From contig NW_005196755.1 of assembly GCF_000372725.1 (NCBI RefSeq), positions 201,969 through 265,968 of the forward strand: DNA of 64,000 nucleotides. Direction: 5' to 3'. Positions 42,975 through 53,582 of this stretch are shown in pieces. The notes beneath the pieces are model-generated. The model did no database searches, was not told the origin of the DNA, and saw nothing but the letters and a program-made list of their open reading frames with translations. Both the position numbers and the translations under genes were made by a program. This DNA is from Emiliania huxleyi CCMP1516 (taxonomy: Eukaryota; Haptophyta; Isochrysidales; Noelaerhabdaceae). The first letter of the stretch is position 1, and every line of letters starts with the position of its first letter.

Positions 42975-45900
42975 ATGCGCCTGCGCGTCGCCGCCGCCGG
43001 CCTCGTGCCCTTCCTCCTCGTCGCGCTCTACTGGCAGCACGCCTCCTCCAGCGCCGCTGGAAGCGACCGCGCGCTCGTGCGGCAGCAGGTGCAACGCACG
43101 GCGGTCGTGGCGGCTGAGGCGGCGGCGGTGGCGGCGGCGGCAAAGAGCTCGGCCGCAGCCGCACATGCGACGGCGGCACCGCCGTCGGCGTCCACAGTCG
43201 CCGCCAAGGACACACCCGTGCCGAAGCCCGGTGCGGCTGCGGCGGCGGCGACACCGATGGCGGCGGCTCACATCGTCGCGCCCGCGGCGGAGGCGCGCGA
43301 CGTGGCGCTCGACTGGGGTCCGCCGACGCTGAGCAGCAAGCGCATCATCGACGGCTCGCCAAACTATCTGCCGGTGCCCAATGCCGAGGGCCCGGCGCCC
43401 GATGACATGGCGTGGCGGAAGGAGGTGTCGAGCGACCCGTCGGTGCCATGCCCGGCGGGCCGGCGGCCGTACCACACTATCCTCACCGCGCAAGGGTCGC
43501 TCTACCAGCAGTGGCAGACAAAGATCTTCTACTACCACTTCCGCAAGCAGCAGGCGGCGGGAGGACGCTGCACGGAGATGACTGGCTTCACTCGGCTGCT
43601 GGCGGGCAAGCCGGACGAGCTCATGCCGACCATTCCGACAGTGGCGGTGCCCGAGCTAGAAGCCGAACACACATGCCTTCGTATTCCGACGAGCACTCAG
43701 AGGGCACCGCACTCAGCTGCATTCAACCGTACTCAGCGGTATACGCTGTGTCCGTACCCCCTGTGTCCACGCCGGTGCTCTTGAGTACGCTGCACGATAC
43801 CGTATCCACACCCCGACCTTGCGTTTGTGGTGTAGGTGCCCGAGGCTGGGCACAACGTGACGCGCGGGTTCCCGGTCATCAACCGGCCGTGGAGCATGCT
43901 CCTCTTCATCGACATGAAGGAGTTTAGGGAGCGCATCGTCGAGCGGTACGTCTACATCGCCGAGACCGACCATTTGCTGCGGCACGACATACCGAACCGC
44001 GCGCCTGGAGCCGAGATGGAGCCGAGATGGAGCCGAGATGTAGCCGAGGTGGAGCCGAGGTGGAGCCGAGATGGAGGAGGTGTGCCGAGATGGAGCCCAG
44101 GTATAGACGGACCACTTGCTGCGGCACGACAACGCCCGACCGCACGCCACGTCCGGCCGTGAGCAGGCGCGACGCCGCAGCTGGCCGTCGGCTACTTCTT
44201 CCCGTACATGTCGCCAAAGGACCCAAAGTCGGGCGGGATCGCGCAAAAGTGGCTGCCGGACACGAAGGTTGCGGACATGCCGCCCGTCGGCCCGTCGCCG
44301 ATTCTGATCCACGTCGCCGATTCAGAAGCTGAAAACGTATTCTTGTATCCAACCAGCACTCGAGAGGACACCGTACTCCACTGTCTTCAGCTGCTTTCAG
44401 CTGTATTCACTGTATTCCTATCCGTTGTATTCACGCGGTGCTCTGAAGGCACTGCGCAACACCGCCCTGATGTTGGTGTATTCAGCACGTAGGTCGACTT
44501 GCTCCGCGCCGTGACGCCGCTGTGGTACGAGCTCTCGTGGAAGCTGAAGCGCGACCCCGAGGCCAACGCCGCCTACGGGTGGATGCTCGAGATGTGGGGC
44601 TACTCGATTGCCGCGGCGCGCCTGGAGAGCCTTCCCTTCGTCCCCAGTAGTAGATAGGCGCAACACACAGACACACGAGCGAGACGCTGCCCGGTGCGTG
44701 TCGGCATGCGTGGCCTGGCCTGCTTCATGGCGTCGGGCTCGGCCGGTAGGCGCGCCTCAAGATCAAGCACTTTGTGTGGCAGCGGATCCAGATCGAGCCG
44801 TCCGCGGCTTGGCACCAGACGCTCTCGGAGCGGGACGGCGATTGGGCCCCCGCGGTCGATCCCTTCATCTACCACTACACCTTTGGCGTTGAGTATTTGT
44901 TGGATGGATCCCCAGTGGTGGGCGGCAAGGGCACGTGGTCGCTGGACAAGCGAAACTACTTCGGCGCCGCGCCGCCGCCCGACCTCAAGGCTCCGCCAGA
45001 GTGCGCGCAGGAGGCGGGGCGCGTGTGGTGGGGCATGTTCAACGAGGCGATCGGCAACCTCACCAAGGAGGGCCAGTGGTACGGCCGCACGGGGCAGAGC
45101 ACGCGCTCACGCACCAGCGACGAGAGCACCGAGCTCGAGGCGGCGATGGGGGCGCTGGGAAAGGAGCTGGTGGACGGCGGTCAGTGGCTGATTGGCAACG
45201 AAAAGGCGCCGCTGCAATTCTTCCGGCGGGGCAAGCTGTGGACCAAGTGGGGAGGGGGCACGTGGAGGGTGACTGGCGGCACAAAGGTGGAGATGCAGCT
45301 CTGCGGCGCCGTCACGCTCACTTTCGACTCTGCCACGGCGCCGACACGCTTCGACTACACCGCGGGGGGGAGGGCCGGCAAGGGCGTCCGCGACCCCGCA
45401 TTCGCCGCCGCCGCCGCCGCGCCGCCGGACGCGTCGCCGCCGTGTGGATCCGCGGCGTGCGGCTCGCAGGTCCGTCCGCACCGACCTCGGCTGGACCTGC
45501 GCTCGGCTCGTGCTCGGCAGACCTCGGCGGCTGGACTTGGGTTGCGCTGCGCGTCGGCTGCACCGCGGCTGCACCTCGGCTGCATCTCGGCCGCACCTTG
45601 ACCTCGGCCGCACCTCGGCCGCACCTCGGTCGCACTTCGGTCGCACTTCGGCCGCACAGCCGCACTCCCTGCGTGCCTCCCCTATGCCAGGCTCGCACCC
45701 TCAGCCGGCTGCGCGGGCACGGCCCCTGGGCACTCGGTGACGCGCCCATTTCCGGCGGGCGAACCGGGTACGCCTTCTACCGCGGCGGCATGGCAGCGAC
45801 GCCCGACGGAGCAGCAAAGTACCGGCCGCTTCCCGACAGCGCTGACGTGGAGCTGAGCATCGGCAGCGAGCGGGCTCTTGCTTCGTACTGGCGCGCCGCC

Positions 45901-46282
45901 CGTCTCGTCACGGCGGTTGGTGTTAGCAGGCGGCGACACTTTCCTCCTTCGCACCGAGGGTATCGTCGGCTGCTACCAGGTCCATGCCGTGTGGCTACGA
46001 CTCGGCCACATCTCGGCCACTTCTTGGCCATCTCTCGGACACCTCTCGGCCACCTCTCGGCCACCTCTCGGCCACGTGCCGGCCGGCGAGTCGGCCAGTC
46101 GTGTCGCATCTTAGCTGTTCTCGGCCTCATCTCGTCCGGCCTTGTAACGTTCAGCCACGGTCCTGCCGCAGGTGCACGTCGCGAGGCAGCGGGACAAGCA
46201 CGCCATGAAGCTGTGGGTGCCGATGCGGCACGTCTCGATGGAGTACACGGGCTGGCGCGACTCGGGGGGGTGCAAGCTGTAA
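42975..46282 (+). CDS. HPAT/SGT-like peptidyl glycosyltransferase, type II membrane protein
   Basis: It resembles plant hydroxyproline O-arabinosyltransferases and peptidyl-serine galactosyltransferases, Golgi enzymes that glycosylate secreted proteins. ATG 42975 gives a type II signal anchor (RVAAAGLVPFLLVALYW), then an Ala-rich stem. Catalytic-region motifs: YHTILTAQGSLYQQWQTKIF, MTGFTRLLAGKPDELMPTIP, GFPVINRPWSMLLFI, VYIAETDHLLRHDIPN, FFPYMSPKD, LEMWGYSIAA and IYHYTFGVEYLLDG. Introns 43647-43835 (GT-AG), 43999-44166 (GC-AG), 44313-44492 (GT-AG) and 44616-44749 (GC-AG) join in frame, and each begins with the first bases of the next exon. A further domain (QWLIGNEKAPLQFFRRGKLW then WGGGTWRV) and the end GDTFLLRTEGIVGCYQ plus VHVARQRDKHAMKLWVP (last exon 46172-46282) follow; exons at 45400-45950 are unresolved. 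Confidence 0.8.
43647..43835 (+). repeat. Introner family C copy
   Basis: GT-AG intron, 189 bp, starting GTGCCCGAG like the next exon. Contains GAGCACTCAGAGGGCACCGC and GTACTCAGCGGTATACG, and ends TTGTGGTGTAG. Confidence 0.75.
44313..44492 (+). repeat. Introner family C copy (best preserved)
   Basis: GT-AG intron, 180 bp: CACTCGAGAGGACACCGTAC, GCTGTATTCACTGTATTCC, CACGCGGTGCTCTGAAGGCA, CTGCGCAACACCG, ending TTCAGCACGTAG. Confidence 0.85.
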
Positions 46283-46659
46283 CGGGGGAGTTCGCGCGTT
46301 TCGGGCGGGTTGTTGGGAGTCCCAGATGGACCTTTGAAAGGCCTTTCGCGGGTGCGGAGGGGGCTTCCCCACCCCAAGCCACGTTGCGGTGTGCAGAAGG
46401 CGCCGCGAGAGGGGTAAGGCGAGTATAAATGAGCAGGGGGTATTCCCTGTTCGAGTCCGAATCTTGTGAAAAAAAGCTCCTGAGTCGCGCACGTGTTGTG
46501 GCTTGTCAGCCACACACACGTAGATTGCTTGTGGAGAAGTTTACCTTACCTTACCTTACCTACCTTGCGAGGTGCAGAGCAAAAGTGCCGAATGATATGT
46601 GCGCCGCCTCGGGCGGCGCGCCCCACATTAGAGACATAACCAGTGAGCGATTGGGCGCC
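46283..46659. other. Convergent spacer with R2 end
   Basis: The plus strand at 46495-46562 carries the tail end of R2 (GGAGAAGTTTACCTTACCTT then ACCTTACC), so the element here lies on the plus strand. No gene. Confidence 0.5.
46495..46562 (+). repeat. R2 repeat, 3' part with (TTACC)n tail
   Basis: It shares the ACACACG-TAGA...TGGAGAAGTTTACC end with R2 at 7612-7737 read on the minus strand. Confidence 0.6.
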
Positions 46660-47716
46660 TCAATCCTCGCACCCCGTGGTGCGCGGCGTCGCAGCGCCAC
46701 TTATGTGGCGAACACTAGCGTTGGCCCACTCGACCACTGTGTCGCTATCGCCGTCCGTGCGTAGGAAGCAGTACTCGCGCCCGCCAAAGATCGGCTCCCC
46801 GTCGCGGACGTGGCCGTCCTCCGTGCCGCACTCGTCAGGGATGGCGCGAGTGGCCATCCAGCTGCCGCTCGTGTCAAGAAGCTCGTGCGCCAGCACCCAG
46901 TCACCGCCGCGCGCCCCCCGTGAAAAGTCGAGATAGAGCTTGAGCTGGACCGCTGGCGCCCCATCGTCCGGATCTGTCGCTGTGTACACAACAAACTTGA
47001 GCCCGATCCACTCGTCCAGCGGCAGGCCGCTCGAAAGGTCGACGCCGTACGGATTGGAGGGGCCGGGTAGGCGCCGACTGGCCGAGTAGACCACGCTCGT
47101 GCCGTGATAGTACTCCTTCTGGAACGCCACCTGATGCAAGGGGGGGGGGAGTGTCGGCGAGGAGTGCTAGTGTGTGCGCGGCGCGTGGGGCAGGAAGGGT
47201 GGGCGAGAGAGGCGGCGGGTGAGAGAGCGTTGGGAGAAGAGAGATAGAGACGTCGGGGCGTGGCGAGGCGGAGGCAATACCTCTCCGGTCGTCGTGTAGA
47301 TGCGCGCATAGTATCCGGGCGCAGAACAGCCGTCTGTGTAGTCTCCGTGGTTGGTTCGCGCAACCAGCGTGAGACCGGAATACGACCGAACGTCGCCATA
47401 CGCGCGGTATCGACCGTACGCCGTGAACTCGATATCCTCCCATCCGCTGCCGCCGCTTCGGATGTAGAGGCGCGGCGACCTGTGAAACGTGGCGGTCCCA
47501 TCACCGCCAAAGGCGACCTGCCCACTGCCCTTGAAAAACAGATTCCGCGGAGGCAGAGCCAGACTCGGAGCCTCGGGTCTCAGCCTTGTCGTGCAGCTGG
47601 CGCAGAGCCTGCATGCAGCACTTGGTCAGCTTGACACTGCTTGACGACGACCCACGCGTCATCTGGACGGCGAGCGGGATGATCGTATCAATTGAAATCA
47701 TATCAACCTCAGGCAC
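46660..47716 (-). CDS. Beta-sandwich (lectin/lyase-like) protein of unknown function
   Basis: Two main exons join in frame across an intron of about 47285-47130. They read FHRSPRLYIRSGGSGWEDIE, FTAYGRYRAYGDVRSYSGLT, DYTDGCSAPGYYARIYTTTG, then VAFQKEYYHGTSVVYSASRR, LDEWIGLKFVVYTATDPDDG, VQLKLYLDFSRG, ECGTEDGHVRDG, EYCFLRTDGDSDTVVEWANA, and a stop at 46660. The alternation of aromatic and polar residues and the paired Cys suggest a concanavalin/jelly-roll-type extracellular domain, perhaps carbohydrate-active; this is inference from pattern only. An ATG at 47716 opens a plausible N-terminus (MPEVDMISIDTIIPLAVQM) but in another frame, so either a small unseen intron or a frameshift lies near 47520. 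Start is therefore uncertain. Confidence 0.6.
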
Positions 47717-48221
47717 CTTGCGTCGCCCCTCCGTCTTCAGGCGCGGATCGACACACTACGAGGCGCGACTGGTGGGTGCCGCCACTCAGCACTGGCACGG
47801 GCCACCGGGCAACATGTACATGTGTAGCGCGCAGGGGGGGGGGGGGGGGCGCTGGCTTCTTTGGCATTCCCTGCGGATTAGCATGTTAGCACTGCCGGCG
47901 CGCCACAGCGAGGCAGAGTGCTGCAAAGCGCGAGAGGCGTGGTGGGGGCATGGGTGGTGGGCTCCGGACTCGAGGCTGCGGAATGTGGGAAGGGGGCGGG
48001 GTGAGGAAGAGAGCGTGCATGTACTGAGAGGCTAGCATGCGCATGCTCATGCTGGGGGTGAGTACTGGTCAAAACAATTGAGTTTTGCACTATCGTTTGC
48101 AGCAAATTGCGCTGCATAAGCCGTATCGCGCGCGGACATAGCAGGAGAACCAGAGAGGCCCAATGACGCGGCAGTCCCTCACACGCTATGTGTTGCGGCC
48201 CTCCGCATCCGCGCGCTCCTC
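47717..48221. other. Spacer with homopolymer
   Basis: A G run at 47827-47840 and low-complexity sequence; no gene recognised. Confidence 0.4.
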
Positions 48222-48640
48222 CTAGTCGCGGCTCGAGCCTCCGCCGCCGCTCGCGCCGCTCGCCGGGGCGCCCGTCGTGCAGTACTCCGGCACATCCATG
48301 CCCCACGAGAGCTTCGCCTTTGCGGTCGCCTGCAGGTGTGAAGGGGGGGGGGGGGGGGGGTGAGCAGCGCTGCTGCCGTGCATGGCGCTGACAAAAGGGC
48401 CTTGTCTTGTGGCAAACACCCCCAAGCCCCCGTGCGGAGTGAAGCCGCGTCTCCTGCCGCCAGTCGCTCGGGCAGGGAAAGGGGTCCGATCTATGGAATG
48501 GAGCTCTGCTTACTGCTTTGTGTGGATGGTGGCATCTGCGCGAGATGGAGAGGTTGCAACGCGTGTGGTGTGAACGGCGCCTCGTCGAAGCCGCGGTCGA
48601 GTCGCGACCCTGCGTCATATCGAGCACAAGCTCAGAGTTG
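48222..48640 (-). CDS. Possible 3' coding exons (ending SSRD)
   Basis: Two short open pieces join in frame through a GC-AG intron. One reads SRLDRGFDE (near 48575-48610). The other reads ATAKAKLSWGMDVPEYCTTG and APASGASGGGGSSRD, with a stop at 48222. The intron contains a GTTCACACC introner-B motif. These may be the true 3' end of the gene at 49137-50339, reached by a phase-compatible GC donor before its apparent stop, or a separate gene. No domain recognised. Confidence 0.35.
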
Positions 48641-49125
48641 TGATCTCCCCATATCTCTCCATATCTCCCCATATCTCCCCATATCTCCCCCCTGCGTCAT
48701 ATCGAGCACAAGCTCAGAGTCGTGATCTCCCCATATCTCCCCATATCTCCCCATATCTCCCCCCTGCGTCATATCGAGCACAAGCTCAGAGTCGTGATCT
48801 CCCCATATCTCTCCATATCTCCCCATATATCTCCCCCCTGCGTCATATCGAGCACAAGCTCAGAGTCGTGATCTCCCCATATCTCCCCATATCTCCCCAT
48901 ATCTCCCCATATCTCCCCCCCTGCGTCATATCGAGCACAAGCTCAGAGTCGTGATCTCCCCATTTCTCTCCATATCTCCCCATATCTCCCCCCTACGCCA
49001 TATTGAGCACAAGCTCAGAGTGGTGAGATCGCAGTGTACCGAACGTGTGCGGTGATATTCGAGATATGGGGAGATATGGGGAGATATGGGGAGATGTGGG
49101 GAGATATGGGGAGATATGGGGAGAC
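48612..49125 (-). repeat. Intron-like array with six copies of an exon-like boundary
   Basis: About 75-80-bp units repeat six times. Each has CATATCGAGCACAAGCTCAG followed by (ATCTCCCCAT)n. A run of GAGATATGGG in the opposite sense follows at 49060-49125. Confidence 0.85.
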
Positions 49126-49136
49126 GCCTCCCGCAT

Positions 49137-50339
49137 CTAGAGCTGCGCTCCGCGCTTGCGGCCGGCCTTGCACGCCGCGTCGGGGTCGTCCGCCAAGCAG
49201 CACCTGTTCAAACATGGGGCTGCGACTCACCGCCCTTTTGGAGTGCACCCGGGGCAGCGAGCGAGCGAGGTCAGCACCTGATGAAGGGACCATTCACTGC
49301 TTCACCACCGCTATTACGGGGTGCTTCCCGCTCCTCCGGGCAGGCAGCGCCTATCGTACGACCACATCAAGTATCAGCCACCAGTTCATCGAGTGCACCC
49401 GCGTCCTCGGGGCGCGCACCCCTTCTTGCACGTCTCCGGGGGGACGTACGCCGCGAGCCGCTCCACGTACTCGAGACGGACCTGATAGTGAACAACTGGG
49501 GTAAGGTTGAAGTATGGACCACTAGCCGCTCCAGGTAAGCCGGACCTAATCGTCAAAGTTAATGAGTTAAGTGTTGAATCACTGGCCGCTCCACGCACTC
49601 GAGACGGACCGCGCTGGACGCCGCACAGAGCGGGCAGCAGAGGGTCGAGCCGGCCATCGCCTGTTCACACGAGCTGGCCGTGAACAGACGCTGTTCACAG
49701 CGGGCGGCCGACCCGCCGAGCCATCGCCTTGGCGGCCATGTCGAGCTGAAGGCGGTCGTTCGAGAGGCTGTCCCACTCGATCAGCACCGAGTCCCCCTCG
49801 AGGCGGTACGAGAAGGTGCCCGGCCGAGACGGGCAGACGAACCGGCCGTCCGCGCGGAACTGAACCAGCAGCGGCTCCTCGTCGCCCGAGCGCAGCCGCC
49901 ACACCGAAGCAGACACGAGCGCCTCCTGCGGCGTGAAAGCGCGCAGAAACCGCATCTTTCGCCAGTCCGACTCATTGCCGCGCGCCCCGCCCGCCAGCGC
50001 GTCGCCCGAGAGGCGGAGGACGTACTCGCCATACTTGCCCCAGTCGATGGCGAGAGTGCCGCCGGAAAACTGCCATGTCGCCGGCGCAGCGAAGCGTGGG
50101 CACCAAAACTCGCCGCCCGGGCGCAGCTGCACCTGCGAGGAATATTGCGTCGTGGACGCTGCGGCGCCAGTCGCACCGGGCACAGAGGGAAGCGGCTGAA
50201 GGGACTGCGCTGAGGCGCGAAGTGGCGGCGCCGCCACTTGCGGTGGGGCGCGAAGTGCATGAGGAGAGAGGAGGGAATTTGGCACCTCGAAGGTTCCACC
50301 GCTCCACTCGAACGCGTAGTACCCGGTGGGCAAGGACAT
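49137..50339 (-). CDS. Unknown beta-rich protein with two similar W/G-rich units
   Basis: I do not recognise the family. ATG 50339 starts MSLPTGYYAFEWSGGTFEVP. Two related units follow: VQLRPGGEFWCPRFAAPATW with QFSGGTLAIDWGKYGEYVLR, and VQFRADGRFVCPSRPGTFSY with RLEGDSVLIEWDSLS. Both have the pattern Gly-x-Phe-x-Cys-Pro, then W/Y-x-hydrophobic-x-Gly-Gly/Asp, as in small antiparallel barrels. After introns of the TGTTCACA type (49660-49700) and a duplication-flanked one (49478-49600), an exon reads VRLEYVERLAAYVPPETCKK, and the last piece CCLADDPDAACKAGRKRGAQ ends at TAG 49137. Cys-rich ends suggest an extracytosolic domain. The C-terminal domain of the glycosyltransferase upstream (LQFFRRGKLWTKWGGGTW) looks faintly similar. 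Confidence 0.6.
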
Positions 50340-51500
50340 GGTGCGAGCACGCTCTGCACTGAGAGAGGACTGTCACAGGGAGCTGTTCGCCGGCTGCAAT
50401 CCATGCAAAATGGCTGCAGGGTTCGAGGCGTTTGGGCGTTTGGGGGGGTAGCGTAGGGGCGCGGGGGGCTACCCCTACTCCCCTACCCCCTGATTTGGGC
50501 GTGTAACGGACGTCCCCAGTGGTGGCCGACGCCCTTACCCCCTACCCGCTACCCCAAACCCGGAACTACCCTCCCCCCAAAAAAGTCTCGAGGAGTGGTC
50601 CAAGCCGCACGTGCGCCCGCGCCTGACTTTGGCGACGAGGAGGAGCTCGATGCAATGCGCTCATGAGTTCCTTGACAGAAGTAAAAATTACATATGGTGG
50701 CGTGCAAATTCCCCGCTCCTCGTATGTGAGGACCTCATAGCGGGTCAGCAAGCCCTAAAACGGCGTCTCTAGCCCACTGGACCCCTCCTACGCCTCGCTT
50801 TTGGCCAGCCCTCCAACCACCCACCCCTCCGAGTGCCCTCCTGGGCCCTGCCGCCTGACACCTCTATCGGTGGAGGGCTTTAGGTCACGGTCCACACTCC
50901 CGCCCTCCCGACCCCTCCACACCCCTACAGCGGCACCCCTACCCCTCCCGCCGTTTTAGGGCCTCCTGACCCGCACTCGAGGACCTCTTGAGGACCTCTC
51001 CGATGTGAGGACCTCCGATGTGAGGACCTTTGCTCTGAGCGCTCTGCCACTCTCAGCGCGCCTCCTGGACGAGATCTGGCTGGGGATTTAAGTCACGTGG
51101 GGCGAGCCCCCTCCAACCCACCCGCGCTAGGTCTCGGGGGACGCAGGGGTCACACCCGACGACCTCGGGAACTAGCCGGGGCAGTCGGTGTCGGAGAAGG
51201 GGCAACTCCGTGCACTGACGGTCGGCCGTCAGAAAACACGCCTCCGTGGCTCGGGTTACACCAATCCTCGCTACCCAACGCGGCCAAAGGATATCCACCT
51301 CGAGAACCTCGAGAGAAGTCACGTGCAGTCTTGTGCAGCCCAGACAACAATTCGCCGCCGCCCTCGAGCCGCGCGCCCCCGGGGGTCTTCCCTTTCTCTC
51401 AGACTCAAGATTGATGAAGGCCGAAGCGATCATGCGATAAGCGAATACATTTCCTTGAGTGAGATATGTGCTTCGTCTCGCACCTGAGTGAGAGTGAGAT
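50340..51500. other. Spacer with GAGGACCTC cluster and R3
   Basis: It holds C-rich ACCCCTAC motifs at 50450-50560 and 50925-50950, the GAGGACCTC cluster at 50980-51035, R3 at 51262-51328, and a 33-bp duplication (GTGAGATATGTGCTTCGTCT) at 51459-51520. No gene recognised. Confidence 0.5.
51262..51328 (-). repeat. Dispersed repeat R3
   Basis: Contains CCTCGCTACCCAACGCGGCC and AAAGGATATCCACCTCGAGA; reverse complement of 17055-17105. Confidence 0.8.
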
Positions 51501-51534
51501 ATGTGCTTCGTCTCACTCACGACATCCGCATCGC

Positions 51535-51705
51535 GCATGTACGCCAGCCACGAGTTTGACCCGTGGTTCAACTATCGCGCGACCGAGTACCTCGCCGCCA
51601 ACGGGTGGCACGCCCTCTTCCACTGGTTGGACTACATGTCGTGGTACCCCGCCCTCGGACGCCCCATCGGCACAACGATCTACCCCGGCATGCAGATCAC
51701 CGCCG
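51535..51705 (+). pseudogene. Orphan fragment of oligosaccharyltransferase catalytic subunit STT3
   Basis: The reading frame gives ASHEFDPWFNYRATEYLAAN then WLDYMSWYPALGRPIGTTIY and PGMQITAA. This is the first conserved luminal loop of STT3, including the DxD-type EFDPWFNYR motif. Nothing before or after continues the ~700-residue, multi-helix protein: upstream is repeat sequence with a duplicated GAGATATGTGCTTCGTCTC, and 140 bp downstream another gene begins. The fragment is nearly intact at residue level, so it is a recent partial copy, or an exon whose partners are misassembled. It is not a functional gene as seen. Confidence 0.8.
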
Positions 51706-51843
51706 CGCGGCCCCGCCCCCCGCCCCCCGCGGCGGTGTCTGCAGCGGCGCTCGAACCGCTGCCCGTGAGCGAGAGCCGTCAGCTGAGGAACAGTCTGGTA
51801 CAGGGATCCCCTACCCCGAGGGACCCTGAACCCCGAAGCGAAA

Positions 51844-53266
51844 ATGCTCGCGGTCGTGTGTGTCTCGCGCTTTGGCGTCGCCGCGCTTCCGCTCTCGCTA
51901 TCCCGCGCTCCGGTGCGCCTGTCTCTGCGAGCCCTCCGCTCCAGCGCCGCGGCGATGGCCGGCACGGCCTCCGGCACCGTCGAGACGGCCGAGTTTGAGG
52001 TCGACGGCGAGATTGTGCAGGCGGAGCGGTTTGTCGAGGCTGACGTCGGCATGACGTTCAGCAAGGCGTCGCTTGACGAGAAGCTATTCTCGCGCCCCTG
52101 GCCGGACGAGTGGCCTTTCCCGCCGCAAGCCTTCCGGCGGCAGGACGAGTCGGACGACGCCGACTTCTACGCCGTGCCTCGCTTCTGCTACCACATCGAC
52201 GAGGGCGCGGTGCGCGCGCTCACAAACTACTACGCGGAGAACATCGCGCCCGGCGCCGCGATCCTCGACATATGCAGCTCGTGGGTCTCCCACTACCCGG
52301 CCGACTTCCCAGACACGATGGGCCGCATCGCCGGCACCGGCATGAACGTGCACGAGCTGCGGTGCAACGCGCAGCTGTCGGAGCACTCGCCACGAGACCT
52401 GAACGTCGACCCGACGCTGCCGTACGAGGACGCCTCGTTCGACGTCGCCACGTGCGTGGTCAGCGTCGACTACCTGAGCAGGCCGAGATAATGGGGAGAT
52501 ATGGGGAGAGATCGGGAGACAGATGGTGAGGCGACGCACTGGAGTGACACACGCACACACCGACAAGAGCACTCCGCCAGCTGGGTAGCCACCCACACCT
52601 CGAGCGATTGATCGTACAGCACGGCAGTCACGTCTCTCTATTACGGCATGACTATGCGTATTCAGCGTGTGATTGTATTATGATTATCAGTGTTTCTTCA
52701 GGCCGCTCGAGGTGTTTCGCGAGGTGCGGCGCGCGCTCAAGAAGCCCGGAGGCTAAGTTCATTATCAGTAATTAAGTGTCACTACTCCTCCTAGGTGCGG
52801 CGCGTGCTCAAGCCCGGAGGCAAGTTCATCCTCTCGCAGTCGAACCGCTGCTTCCCCACCAAGGCGCGCCTTGACATGGGCAGCCGAGATGAAGATGAGG
52901 CCGAGATGTGGCCGAGATGTGGCCGAGATGCAGCTGAGATGCGGCGGAGATGCGGCGGAGATGCAGCTCAGCGATGGCCGAGGTATGGCCGAGAGGTGTA
53001 GCCGACGTCGGTACTAGAGCCCGCCGAGATTGGGCGAGATCAAGGCCACTTCCTGTGGCATGCGGCCGCTGGCTCTTCACACCCGCCCCGGCCGCGAACA
53101 GGCGATCGGCATGTGGCTGGGGATGGACGACCTGCAGCACTGCCTCGTCATCGGCTCCTACTTCCACTACGCGGGCGGCTTCTCGCCCGCGCGCGCCTTC
53201 GACTGCAGCCCGACCGGCCCAGGCACCAACGATCCGCTTTTCGTGGTGGAGGCGACCAAGCTGTGA
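51844..53266 (+). CDS. Plastid-type class I SAM-dependent methyltransferase
   Basis: Four exons (51844-52481, 52702-52723, 52795-52863, 53102-53266) give 297 residues in frame. The N-terminus (MLAVVCVSRFGVAALPLSLS, then Arg/Ser-rich) suits organelle import. The body matches a plant/algal chloroplast family related to Methyltransf_11: RFCYHIDEGAVRALTNYYAE, the SAM-binding motif AAILDICSSWVSHYP, GTGMNVHELRCNAQL, LNVDPTLPYEDASFDVATCV, VSVDYLSRPLEVFREV, KPGGKFILSQSNRCFPTKAI, and VIGSYFHYAGGFSP. The substrate is unknown. Introns 1 and 3 are GC-AG, intron 2 is GT-AG. Intron 2 (52724-52794) begins with a ~36-nt copy of the next exon carrying two small insertions. The gene is close behind the STT3 fragment. 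Confidence 0.85.
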
Positions 53267-53582
53267 CCCGTGCGATTTGTCTTTTAACACAATTCATGTA
53301 GTCTATCCTCGGTCGCGCAAAAAAAGGAAAAACCCTGCGTGCCGCAGCGCGCAGGGAGGGCGCAGAGAGGAAGGAGAGAGAGAGCGCGCGAGCCGAGGGG
53401 CGAGGGCCGCGCGACGGCGCGAGGGCCTGAGGCCCGGGAGCTCCTTTGGGTTCAACCGACTTGGACTTCAAAAAAAGAACTCATCGAGAACGTGTACTCG
53501 CCAGCCAGCCGTGAGAGAACGCGGCGCGAGACGCGTGTGTATTGTCTCACCAGGGTCAAGCGATGTGCACTCTAGAGGAGAC
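53267..53582. other. Convergent spacer
   Basis: AAAAAAAGGAAAAACCCTGC near 53319 and purine-rich repeats (GAGAGAGAGAGCGCG). No gene. Confidence 0.5.

Noticed and set aside
48612-49020. CRISPR-like array
   Set aside because: Units are tandem with low-complexity filler and no unique spacers, in a eukaryotic intron-like context; no cas genes.
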